64,000 bases of DNA from Diospyros lotus (Eukaryota > Streptophyta > Magnoliopsida > Ericales > Ebenaceae). Positions 11,801 through 20,192 of this stretch are shown one piece after another. The position numbers and the translations under genes were made by a program. The notes beneath the pieces were generated by a model that worked only from the letters and a program-made list of their open reading frames with translations, was not told the origin of the DNA and did not search any database. The stretch lies in NCBI RefSeq assembly GCF_014633365.1, contig NC_068352.1, forward strand, positions 29,855,310 to 29,919,309. Direction: 5' to 3'. Numbering within the stretch: position 1 is the stretch's first letter; each line of letters opens with the position of its first letter.

Positions 11801-13503
11801 GATGATGCTGGATTGGTGCTTCTCCTGTTCATCTCTTTCTTCATTGGATAACTACAGAGACCTGGATTGGTTGTGCCCCTCTTATGGAATTCTGTGTGTG
11901 ATCACTGCCACTATTCTTGATCTCAACCCTTATGCAAGATTTGAGTCAGGGTTGGAGGTGTGAGGGCAATCCCCCCCCCCCCCCCCCCCCAAAAAAAAAA
12001 AAAAAAAAAAAACTCTCAACTTCCTGGAGGGATTGTAGTAGTAGAGCTTGCTTTCACAGGGGTGGAGTATTCCTTAGCTTTTTTTAATAGAATGATGCTT
12101 GGTTCCCCGTTTCTTGAGACAAGGAAGGACATTTCTCCTTGTCAGTCTATTGAATCTTTTATAGATTACTTGTTTGTGCTTGCAGATACGTTACCTTTTT
12201 AGGATTCTTTCTCCTTTAGTCCTTAATTGAACTATTCTATATCATGAAATTGGTGGATGAGATACAAGCACCCGGTTCCAAGTGAAGGGAATAGAATGGC
12301 TGCTGAACAATTTCATCACGGTCTTGGAATGGTCACTGAATTTCCATTAAGATTGATCCAGATGACCCCCCCCCCCAAAAAAAAAAAAAATAATAATAAT
12401 AATAATAAAAAAAAAAAAAAGTTTTTGCATTTTTGGTGATGCATCTTCATGTGACCACATTGATGAACATGTTAATTATTGTAAAAAGTGATTACTTGTG
12501 TATGATAAATATGCTTTACCTTTGTCTGTCCTTGTTTTGTCAGGATGTTGGTTTATGGTTGGAAGAGATAAATCTGGGTGGCTATCGCCAAGTGTTCAAA
12601 GAAAATGGTGTCAATGGAGAATACTTGGAGGGGATGTCCATGTTTACAACTGAACAGATACTTCGATTTATAAGACGGTGTCACATGAAATGGGGGGATT
12701 TTATCACTCTTTGCAAGGAATTGAGGCGAATTAAAGGTTGGTTGGTCTGCCTGTTTCCCTCTTATAATGTGCTTGTATATGTGTGTGGGGAAGAAAACTT
12801 ATCCTGTGGGTACAAAAGTGTTACAAAACAAGGTGGTATTAAAGAGAAATTTATGGCCATACACTTACTGAATTTTTTTTGTTATTGTGACCAAGTCTAA
12901 ATATGTGGAGACTTTACTTTCTTCTTTAGTTTATCTCCTTTTGCTCACTCATTGAGATGCCATTTAAGTAGTGTACCTATCCTGAATTCCCAGATAATGC
13001 TGTTTATGGTACAGAGTTGACTGTTTTATTGGCATTTGAAAGGTCTGAGATTATTGGATTAGTGTGTGCGCTTTTTCTGGTAACTGGCAATGCACAAAAC
13101 TGACTTGGCTGCTATACTGGATATTTCGCTATATTACATTTGCAGAATTGGTATCTTATTGGTTGAAGTTTCATATTCTCCAAACTTGAATTGCAGAAAC
13201 TCAACTTTATTAGACTCTTCCTTTTAATCTCGTTTGGTGTCAAATCTCATTGTTACAGATTCTGCATGATGCTCTTTTTTTTTGCATAAGAAGCTGCAAT
13301 GACACGCATTCTATCTATATTCAGACTATTTTTATATTACAGTCTTATTAACCGAGCTCAAATGTTCTCTAGTGGCTTGCTTGAAAGGGGAGCAAAAGGT
13401 CCGACGGCCTTGGTGGGCTCCATCGTGCCTATCCATAGTCTTCGTCAGGGCAGCAAAGCGGAACAGGCAGGCGCGTGTCGTTTCCTTGAAGCTAGAACCT
13501 TAA
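2805..13503 (+). CDS. Sterile alpha motif (SAM) domain protein, 125 aa, three coding exons
   Basis: The coding exons are 2805-2858, 12544-12736 and 13373-13503, and all three splice in frame across GT-AG introns. Exon 1 encodes MSKGRTPEPLDFFIWTVE. Exon 2 begins DVGLWLEEINLGGY and carries the core of the SAM domain (about residues 14-82). SAM domains form helical bundles that mediate protein-protein or RNA contacts. Exon 3 gives a basic tail rich in R and K (PWWAPSCLSIVF, then VRAAKRNRQARVV) and ends at TAA 13501-13503. Total coding length is 378 nt. The product closely resembles a short, highly conserved plant SAM protein that I recall as Arabidopsis At3g07760, of unknown biochemical role. 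Intron 1 is 9,685 bp and full of transposon sequence; intron 2 is 636 bp. The leader may contain a further 5'UTR intron. I am sure of the exon structure but not of the function. Confidence 0.93.
3540..5834. other. Decayed, probably retroelement-derived stretch of SAM-gene intron 1
   Basis: Outside the solo LTR at 4208-4678, this intronic stretch has short broken frames on both strands. One on the minus strand near 4919-5116 weakly recalls the copia reverse-transcriptase/RNase H junction, but it is too degraded to assign. No intact gene is present. Confidence 0.3.
4208..4678 (+). mobile_element. Solo LTR (471 bp) in SAM-gene intron 1
   Basis: The segment starts TGTCACATTCC and ends GGTGTGACA. 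It is flanked by a perfect 5-bp target-site duplication, TCTAG, at 4203-4207 and 4679-4683. Internally it has a TATA-like 'atatattgaag' at about 4400 followed by a CT-rich downstream half, as in plant LTR promoters. No internal retroelement genes flank it, so it is a solo LTR left by LTR-LTR recombination. It belongs to the same TGTCA...TGACA group as other LTRs in the window. Confidence 0.88.
5835..6174 (-). repeat. 3' LTR of the 5835-9199 element (340 bp)
   Basis: It begins TGTCACAACC on the + strand and ends GAACGTGACA, so TG...CA termini are present on both strands. It is homologous to 8918-9199 across most of its length. Confidence 0.8.
6238..6519 (-). pseudogene. Open frame of unknown origin inside the LTR element
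   Basis: A 93-codon minus-strand frame lies next to the 3' LTR. Its first part (LLALERESMTLVKSGVKM...) reads like normal protein. The last 35 residues are extremely rich in K, R and E. I do not recognise a family. It could be a fragment of the element's own internal region or a captured host fragment. No splice context or promoter supports it as an expressed gene. Confidence 0.3.
6588..6933 (-). mobile_element. LTR-like segment related to the TGTCATGACC family
   Basis: Read on the minus strand it begins TGTCATGACCCAATGACATAATAG and runs through a CT-rich half ending in CAATTCC-type motifs. It is comparable in length and layout to the solo LTR at 27659-27998. The other end lacks a clean CA terminus and no target-site duplication was found, so it may be truncated. 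It lies inside the 5835-9199 element. Confidence 0.42.
7094..7957 (-). mobile_element. 5'-truncated RTE-type non-LTR retrotransposon (LINE) fragment
   Basis: On the minus strand the reading covers the reverse-transcriptase catalytic strand (CMLFADNIVLVDET, normally FADD) and the downstream conserved stretches LSRRKTKYMECKF, YLGSVIQKDG, LLYGSKYWAV and MRTLRWICGHTRKDKIRND. It ends at the termination codon near 7130. The short 3' end carries the hallmark 'GACCCCACATAGTGGGATAAAGGC' region and finishes in (TTG)n at 7099-7113. These are features of the plant RTE clade. The frame is interrupted by an in-frame TGA just before YLGSVIQ (about 7691-7693), where relatives usually have an arginine, consistent with CGA to TGA. 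The catalytic FADD is changed to FADN. The copy is therefore dead. It is truncated at its 5' end within the reverse-transcriptase domain. Confidence 0.85.
8158..8469 (-). pseudogene. Coiled-coil gag-like frame just inside the 5' LTR
   Basis: A 103-codon minus-strand frame lies about 430 bp downstream of the primer-binding site, where gag is expected. Its C-terminal half (EEWAAIRKGLEEERAATRKE and onward) is a heptad-like, highly charged helix. There is no zinc knuckle or recognisable capsid motif. A second coiled-coil-like frame at 6918-7112 on the same strand lies on the other side of the inserted LINE and may be part of the same ancestral gene. Confidence 0.35.
8902..8915 (-). other. Primer-binding site for initiator tRNA-Met
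   Basis: The + strand TGGCTCTGATACCA is the reverse complement of TGGTATCAGAGCCA, the standard plant LTR-retrotransposon primer-binding site. It sits two bases inside the 5' LTR boundary, which fixes the orientation of the element as minus. Confidence 0.88.
8918..9199 (-). repeat. 5' LTR of the 5835-9199 element (282 bp)
   Basis: The + strand begins TGTCAGACAG and ends GGGAATGTGACA. It carries a (GA)n run at 8925-8942 and aligns with 5835-6174 apart from a deletion of about 58 bp near one end. Confidence 0.8.
10181..10688 (-). pseudogene. Degraded retroelement gag fragment with a broken zinc knuckle
   Basis: The minus-strand frame 10181-10378 contains CFQCFKRGHTKVCPQKRK. This resembles a gag CCHC zinc knuckle (CX2CX4HX4C) but has one residue fewer between H and the last C. 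It follows a second minus-strand frame (10344-10688) in an overlapping register, so a frameshift lies between them. No protease or polymerase was recognised nearby. It is inside SAM-gene intron 1. Confidence 0.4.
11971..12012. repeat. Poly-C/poly-A composite tract (C20 A22)
   Basis: Twenty C (11971-11990) are followed directly by 22 A (11991-12012). It lies in SAM-gene intron 1. A second tract of the same polarity is 350 bp further on. Confidence 0.9.
12366..12420. repeat. Poly-C/poly-A tract with an embedded (TAA)n
   Basis: C11 (12366-12376) is followed by A14, then a (TAA)n run (12391 to about 12408) and further A to 12420. It is 124 bp upstream of exon 2 of the SAM gene. Confidence 0.9.
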
Positions 13504-14520
13504 TGAACTTCCGCATAGTATGTGCTTATGTTTAGTGAAGGATTATAGGAAACTTTGTTGATATCTCCTTTTTGTCTTAAATCTGGCAAGGCCTTGGCTG
13601 CTTGGTTCTCTTCTGGAGAACTTTCTTCAACATTGGAGCGCTTCTATATAATATATATACACACACACATACATATATGTGTGTTAATTGTGCTTATATA
13701 GCAGATTCTTCTGTCTTAAATATGTGGGAAAGAATGTAATCAGGAATTGCAAGGAAATCTTTAGTTGTCTCCATTCATGTGTGGTTGGTTTTATTTGTTC
13801 TGTGAATTGGAAGAGGTGTTTGTACATTTCATTACTAGATGTCTGGCCTATGCATTAGCCGATTAAAAAATGTTTTGTTTCTGATGATCCCCTTGATTTC
13901 TTATGCTTGCGGATGCAAATAGATTTTTTTTTTTAATATGGATTTTTAAACTCATATATGATGCACCTTTATAATTGGAAGGTCACATGGTTGAGTTGTA
14001 AGGTAAAGGTTGCATGTAAAAATGACTTTTTTACCAATGCAGATTGACCAAAATGACACAGTTTGTAAAGGTTAAGAAGGTACTTTTTCATATTTTCCAT
14101 TAACCAGTCATTCATCCCTACAGCTAGCTACATTAATTATGTTTGTTCTAGATCCATTCAGCTATAAACTAGCGTGGGAGTTACGTTTTACAAACTTGCC
14201 TTAAAACAATTTAGCGACCGTCAAAATCAAATTTTGCTTCATTTCAATAATCCTTTGATAGAAAACAAAAATCATGAAAAACATTAGTGTACTAAACAAA
14301 TTTATGTTATTGGAAGTAGTGAATCAACAACCAACAGAACTAACCTTGATGAGAATGTGCGTTCTTTAGTCGCTCTAAATATTTTTGATAACCACTCAAC
14401 CTTAATTATGGAGGTTAAAAGCTTAGTGATATCTTAAATAAAGTGACATCGGATCATCCCTGCTATTATAGTTCTTGAATTCTTACGGAGTAAATTTATG
14501 CAGGCTCATGTAGAAAAATT
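13504..14520. other. 3' flank of the SAM-domain gene
   Basis: No second gene is visible. The first few hundred bases are probably the 3' untranslated region. A (TA)n(CA)n microsatellite lies at about 13647-13685. The rest is AT-rich. Confidence 0.5.
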
Positions 14521-14782
14521 GTGCGTTTGATAGAATTGGATAATGAGGGTGGAGTTAGAAAATAGAGTTGGAAAATGAGGGTGGAATTACAATTTCATGG
14601 AATTTTAATTCTCATCCCAACCCCTAAGAATTCCAATTCCTTGATTTCAAGGAAAATATTTATTTTTTGAACTAAAATAAAATTCGAATTCCATGGAATT
14701 GAAAAGTTATTTGATAGAATTTCTTAAAATTTAGATAAAAATTAAATTTCACCCTCATTTTTCATGAATATCAAATGCACCC
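14521..14782. mobile_element. MITE of about 262 bp upstream of LHCB2
   Basis: The left end GTGCGTTTGATAGAATTGG, followed by AATGAGGGTGGA, matches the inverted right end (reverse complement GGGTGCATTTGATA, then AATGAGGGTGAA). This gives imperfect terminal inverted repeats of about 35 bp. There is no coding capacity. The target-site duplication is unclear, so the superfamily is not assigned. It ends about 425 bp upstream of the LHCB2 start codon. Confidence 0.65.
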
Positions 14783-15039
14783 TAAAATTTCTAATTACTA
14801 TTACCTTTCAAATTCTCATTATTATGACCTTTCAAATTCTCGACTTTTTCTTAAATCGGCTTACATTTGGATTTGGATTTGGATTTGGGTAGGGTCCAGA
14901 TATTGGCATGGCCACCTCTCAACCACACAGCACAGTTGAAAAATCTCACACGCACACACAATCACCAACCAGCCAACATGGCAAAGCCACAGCCTAAGGA
15001 AACTCAGGACTGGATGGAAATCCAAATCCAACGCCACGG

Positions 15040-15105
15040 CCAATCAGAATCATCTGACGTGTAGAAATCCTAATCCGCTCCATCATCTTCCCATTTCCAT
15101 TTATA
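15040..15105 (+). promoter_or_regulatory. LHCB2 core promoter: CCAAT box and TATA-like box
   Basis: CCAAT is at 15040-15044 in the context GGCCAATCAGA. A TATA-like TTTATACTC begins at 15100. The TATA-like element is 107 bp upstream of the ATG, allowing a leader of roughly 70-75 nt that includes (TTC)n at about 15142-15158 and (CAG)n at about 15171-15190. Recruitment of light-regulatory factors is likely for this family, but I did not identify a clear I-box or G-box. Confidence 0.55.
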
Positions 15106-15206
15106 CTCTCTCCTTTCTCCCTTCTCCCCCTCATTACCTTTCTTCTTCTTCTTCTTCTGCAAAAGGAACAGCAGCAGCAGCAGCAGCAGCAAAAGAAGCT
15201 CCATCC

Positions 15207-16231
<1,025 letters not shown>

Positions 16232-16399
16232 AGAATGAAGAAGAGGTGTTAACATGTGTAATGGTGTATTATTATTACTAAATGTTGTTAATTGGGTTTC
16301 ATCAGAAGTCATCTGCTTGTGGAATATTAATGGATTAGCACCGATGGATGTATTAGTATTGCAAATCTCAATTTTGAATGTTCAGCTCTTGTTCTTTTT

Positions 16400-16976
16400 A
16401 TTGTTCGTTTAATTAAGTCGAGTCGAGTCAATTTTTTTTAAATTCAGACTCGACTTTATTCATGTGAAGAGCTCCAACTTAACTTAAGCTTGAGCACATG
16501 TTAGCGAGCTCGAGCTCGACCTCGACCTTGACATGTTATTTTGTTTAAATTTAATTTTTTATTTTATTTTATTATATATATTATATTATGTTAAATGATT
16601 AAATAAATATATATAACAATTGTAAATATATTCAAATAATTTAAAATTAATAATTATATGTTAAATAATATATTTATAAGATTATAAATAAATATATTGA
16701 TGTATTTATAAACTAACTTATTCATGAGTTATTTACAAACTTTTAATCGATTATCTTTATGAGTCTCTAATCAAATTTAGTAATATTTATGAGATTCTAA
16801 TCGAATATGTTCTCAAATTTTAATCAACATAGCTTTATTGACTTCAAACTCATCTCATTTATAAATTGAGTTTCAAAATTAGACTCATTTACCTTAACGA
16901 ACGAACTCAAACGATATTTTGTTAAGTCGAACATCAAGCTACTCATAAATGGTTCGATTCATTTGCAACCCTAAAT
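16400..16976. mobile_element. hAT-like MITE or decayed DNA element downstream of LHCB2
   Basis: The right end reads GGTTCGATTCATTTGCAACCCTA, whose reverse complement (TAGGGTTGCAAATGAATCG) is typical of plant hAT-type termini. The left end contains GTTCGTTT and repeated CGAGTC, with GAGCTCGAGCTCGA in the interior, which partly mirrors the right side. Interior sequence is AT-rich. The left terminus and target-site duplication are not clear, so the boundaries are approximate. Confidence 0.45.
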
Positions 16977-18237
16977 ATAGGGCGAGGTAATTAAAATCAG
17001 AATTTTTAAATAGGATCAAAAAAGAGTCCATCAAATCAGATTGTAAAATCAAATCGTAAGATTTTAGAGACAATTAAAAATACTCTTTAATTTTTATAAA
17101 TATATGTTTATAAGAACATAAATTTATAAAAAAATAAATTAATATCATTTAATAACATGATTATTTCTCATTATAGCTCAAAATATGATGTTTTCAAAAT
17201 ATAACTCAAAAACTACCATGTTGGTATAAACAATTTATAAGTAAAATATAGTTTAAAATTATTTAGAGAATACTTTCAACATCTTCCATCAGATTTAAGT
17301 TGTAATTTTTACTTTATTTAACATTGATTAAATAAAGTAAAATCTCGATTTGGGGTTGGGTGGTCAATTAATTAATTACTTATTTGTCTTAATTTACTTA
17401 TGCAATTAATGTTAAATCAAGTAAATCAAGTAAAAATTACAATTTAAATCAAGTAAAATAGAATTTATACAATTAATGTTAGATGTTATGTGACATTAGA
17501 ACTTATGTAATCAGTGTTAAATCAAGTTCAAATTTAGAGACAAAATATAGCAATTGGTTGCATAAGTTTCAATATAAGATACTATGTGACATTTAGACAT
17601 TGGAAGCATTATCTAAATTGTAATTTAAATCAATTGAGATATCTGAAGCATAAAATCGTTTGGGTCTTTGAACCATAAAATCGTACGCATAAAATCAAAA
17701 TTTTATAAGATTTTATCTCAAATTGGATTTTACATGGGATTTGAATAATTTGGGAGTCTTCAAAGCATAAAATCATACGTGTAAAATTTGGATTTTAACA
17801 ACAATGATACAGGGTATTCTCTTTAGCCACTATTGAGATTAATATAATGATCACTCAGGATATATGAAAAATTTATGTTATAAACTATTGAAGATAAAGT
17901 TATTAGTTTATATAAATTCCAACCACAATCAAATTTAAATAAAATATTATATTATAATTATAAGATGAGTCAAGTAGATAAGTCTTCAATTAGAGATAAA
18001 TTATAATTACAGACAAATTTGACATCCTAATCATACTCAGATTCGACTTGATATCCGTTAATTTAGGAGTTTCAATCTCACATAAATTTAAATTTTGGAT
18101 CACAATTACCATATAATTATTTGCCACCAAAACATTAACTACCTAATTAATTATGAAGTGCTTATATTATTTGATTTAAATGAAAAATATTTACACAAAT
18201 GAGAAGACATTATATTAGTGATGAGAAAACTAAGTGT
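16977..18237. other. AT-rich intergenic region
   Basis: No gene is visible. The sequence is AT-rich with repeated short phrases such as 'aaatcaagtaaaatt' around 17300-17460 and 'cataaaatcgta' around 17650-17780, probably remains of old repeats. Confidence 0.6.
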
Positions 18238-19279
18238 GTGTTCTCTTTGCTATTTTCAGACTATTTTCAGTTTTTCAAAATGGTGAAAACATATTTATTT
18301 TGCTATTTTAAAAAACTTATTTTCAAAAACATTTTTTTTTTTTTTGTAAAGGAAACCCTAAATGCCAAAAAATCGTTTTGGCTGTTTTTAGCCAAAACAA
18401 GTGCAAATTTTAAAAAACACGAAAAACGACTGCTTTGAGGCTTGGCTTTCTCTTTTCTCTTCCTCTTTTTATCTTCTCTTCCTTATTTCTTATCTCTTCC
18501 TTCTCAAGGCTATAGCGTCAACCGAGCTCGCCACTGCCATCACCGTTATGAGTCATCATCAACTACTATTGCCTATGTAAATCACTAATTTTGTGTCTAA
18601 TTAGAGGTTTAAGCTTAGATCTATGGAGATTCGACTGTTGGATGTTGGTATATTGGTTGATGGGGATAAGGGTGTCGAGTGATTACACATAATCGTTAGA
18701 AAACTACAAGCCACGGTGGCTGGTGACAACTACCAGTGCGTTTACGCTGGTGTTGGGTTTGGCTGAAAATTTAAGATTAGATCTATGGAGATTCGGCGGT
18801 TGAATGTTGTTGGTATTTGGGTACATTGGTTGATTGAGATAAATGTGTCAAGTAGTTATCTCTGATCATCAGAAACCACCGACCATAGTGGCCAGTGGCG
18901 ACTAATAGTGCGTTTTTTAATTTTGACTGAAAATTAAAAATCAAACATATGAAAATCTAGCCATTAATTCAGACTCATTTTTGTGTATGTTAACCCCCTT
19001 GGCTTAGTGTTTATAATAGTAGGCTCTGATCGTGAAAATATTCGGTTGGCGGTGGTTGCTGGCGACTGCAGTTGTGGGTGTTTATTGAATAAAACATCAT
19101 AAAATAATTTTTTTAAAAATTTGAAAGTAAACGTGTTTTCTAATTTTCTATTTTGAAAAATAGTTTTTCAGAATGATAAAAAGAAGGCATTTTAAAAAAT
19201 CTCAAAATAGACACTTAAAATATAAAATTAAAAATGAATTCAAATCTCAAAACTAAAAATTGAAATATGAAGAGAACAC
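18238..19279. mobile_element. Non-autonomous Harbinger-family element (1,042 bp)
   Basis: The left end (GTGTTCTCTTTGC...) is homologous to the inverted right end of the large Harbinger element at 29320-33939. The right end (...GAGAGAACAC type) is homologous to that element's inverted left end. Subterminal sequence around 18600-18780, with 'agatctatggagattc', also matches the inverse of 33360-33500. The transposase and Myb-like genes are absent, so it is an internal-deletion derivative. A block of about 180 bp (18600-18780) is tandemly repeated at about 18781-18960. No clear target-site duplication was found, so the ends are set by homology. Confidence 0.72.
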
Positions 19280-20192
19280 CACAAAATATTTTTACATTTA
19301 TTCTATAAATTGAAGTGATTTAGCTATTCAAATCAAATGGTGTATAGAGTCATGCTATTTGTACATGAGCAAATTTGACATATGAGTGTAGAGGCCGATA
19401 AATGGCAATATATCGCGATTTATTGTTCACCCATTTCTTTTATCTCCTCATCCCTTGTTCTAGCCGACCTTTCACTGTTGACTTTCTCGTTGCCATTTTT
19501 TGCCTTGTTGCTGCATCTTCCATCTTGTCACCTCACTTATTGCTGTTGCATAATCCTCCTCGTCCCCGACGATAGTGGGAGACGAAGCTTTGATTTATGG
19601 GTCGAGAATTCTTGCTTCAGGCGAGTTTACAAGTGAAACCCATTGGGTTTCATCCATAGAAAATCTGGTGCAGTAACGAGAGGCAAGCTAGTTGATGGAG
19701 GATGCAATGGGAGGTGAGGCGGCAATAACGACGAGAAGAATGTGGTGTTGGAGGAGTAAAGAGAGAGAGAAAGAAAGGAGATGAAGATGGCAAAATAGTC
19801 ATTTAAACTCCTATAAACTTACATGTAAAAATTTTATATGTACGAATAGTATTATTCATGAAAAAATTGTTTAAAGTGAGTAATGTTTGTAGATGAAATA
19901 ATTGATGAAAATAATCAATTTGGTTTGAGTTTTTAATGGAAGGGACGGGTCCCACCCCGTCGCAGCAAGTTACAACCCTAGCCTTCAGCGGTTGGCCAAT
20001 TCCCCTCTCCCTGGCTGGCTCGCTCGCAAGCGAAGCCATGATTTTTCTTCGAACACGTAAGTGAAGCCCACAAATTCAGATTACCTCTGTCTCCTGCCGT
20101 TGCTGATTGGCAGGCTCCCAGAAGCAACGACCAAGTTCTCATCAATGGCCGCCCCTCTCTCCAGTAACTCGTGACCTCTCTCGGCGCTCGAA
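19280..20192. other. Intergenic region and 5' leader of the PPR gene
   Basis: There is an AT-rich stretch with a purine-rich segment around 19680-19790. From about 19940 the sequence becomes GC-richer, marking the promoter or leader of the PPR gene. Two short upstream open frames are listed separately. The frame at 19382-19636 has no recognisable similarity. Confidence 0.5.
20038..20174 (+). promoter_or_regulatory. Two upstream open reading frames in the probable PPR leader
   Basis: uORF1 at 20038-20064 encodes 8 residues (MIFLRTRK). uORF2 at 20145-20174 encodes 9 residues (MAAPLSSNS) and stops 18 nt before the main ATG. If transcription starts upstream of 20038, they could lower translation of the main frame. 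The transcription start was not determined. Confidence 0.45.

Larger units (their letters stand above)
9200..12543. other. 3' part of SAM-gene intron 1, repeat remnants
   Basis: Apart from the gag-like remnant and the homopolymer tracts listed separately, I see only short broken frames and a (TTC)n run at about 11215-11245. The minus-strand frames at 11203-11844 do not resemble any family I can name. The intron ends at the AG preceding 12544. Confidence 0.5.

Noticed and set aside
13299..13535. 78-codon frame across the last SAM exon
   Set aside because: Wrong register: the spliced frame one base away gives the conserved basic C-terminus and ends at TAA 13503.
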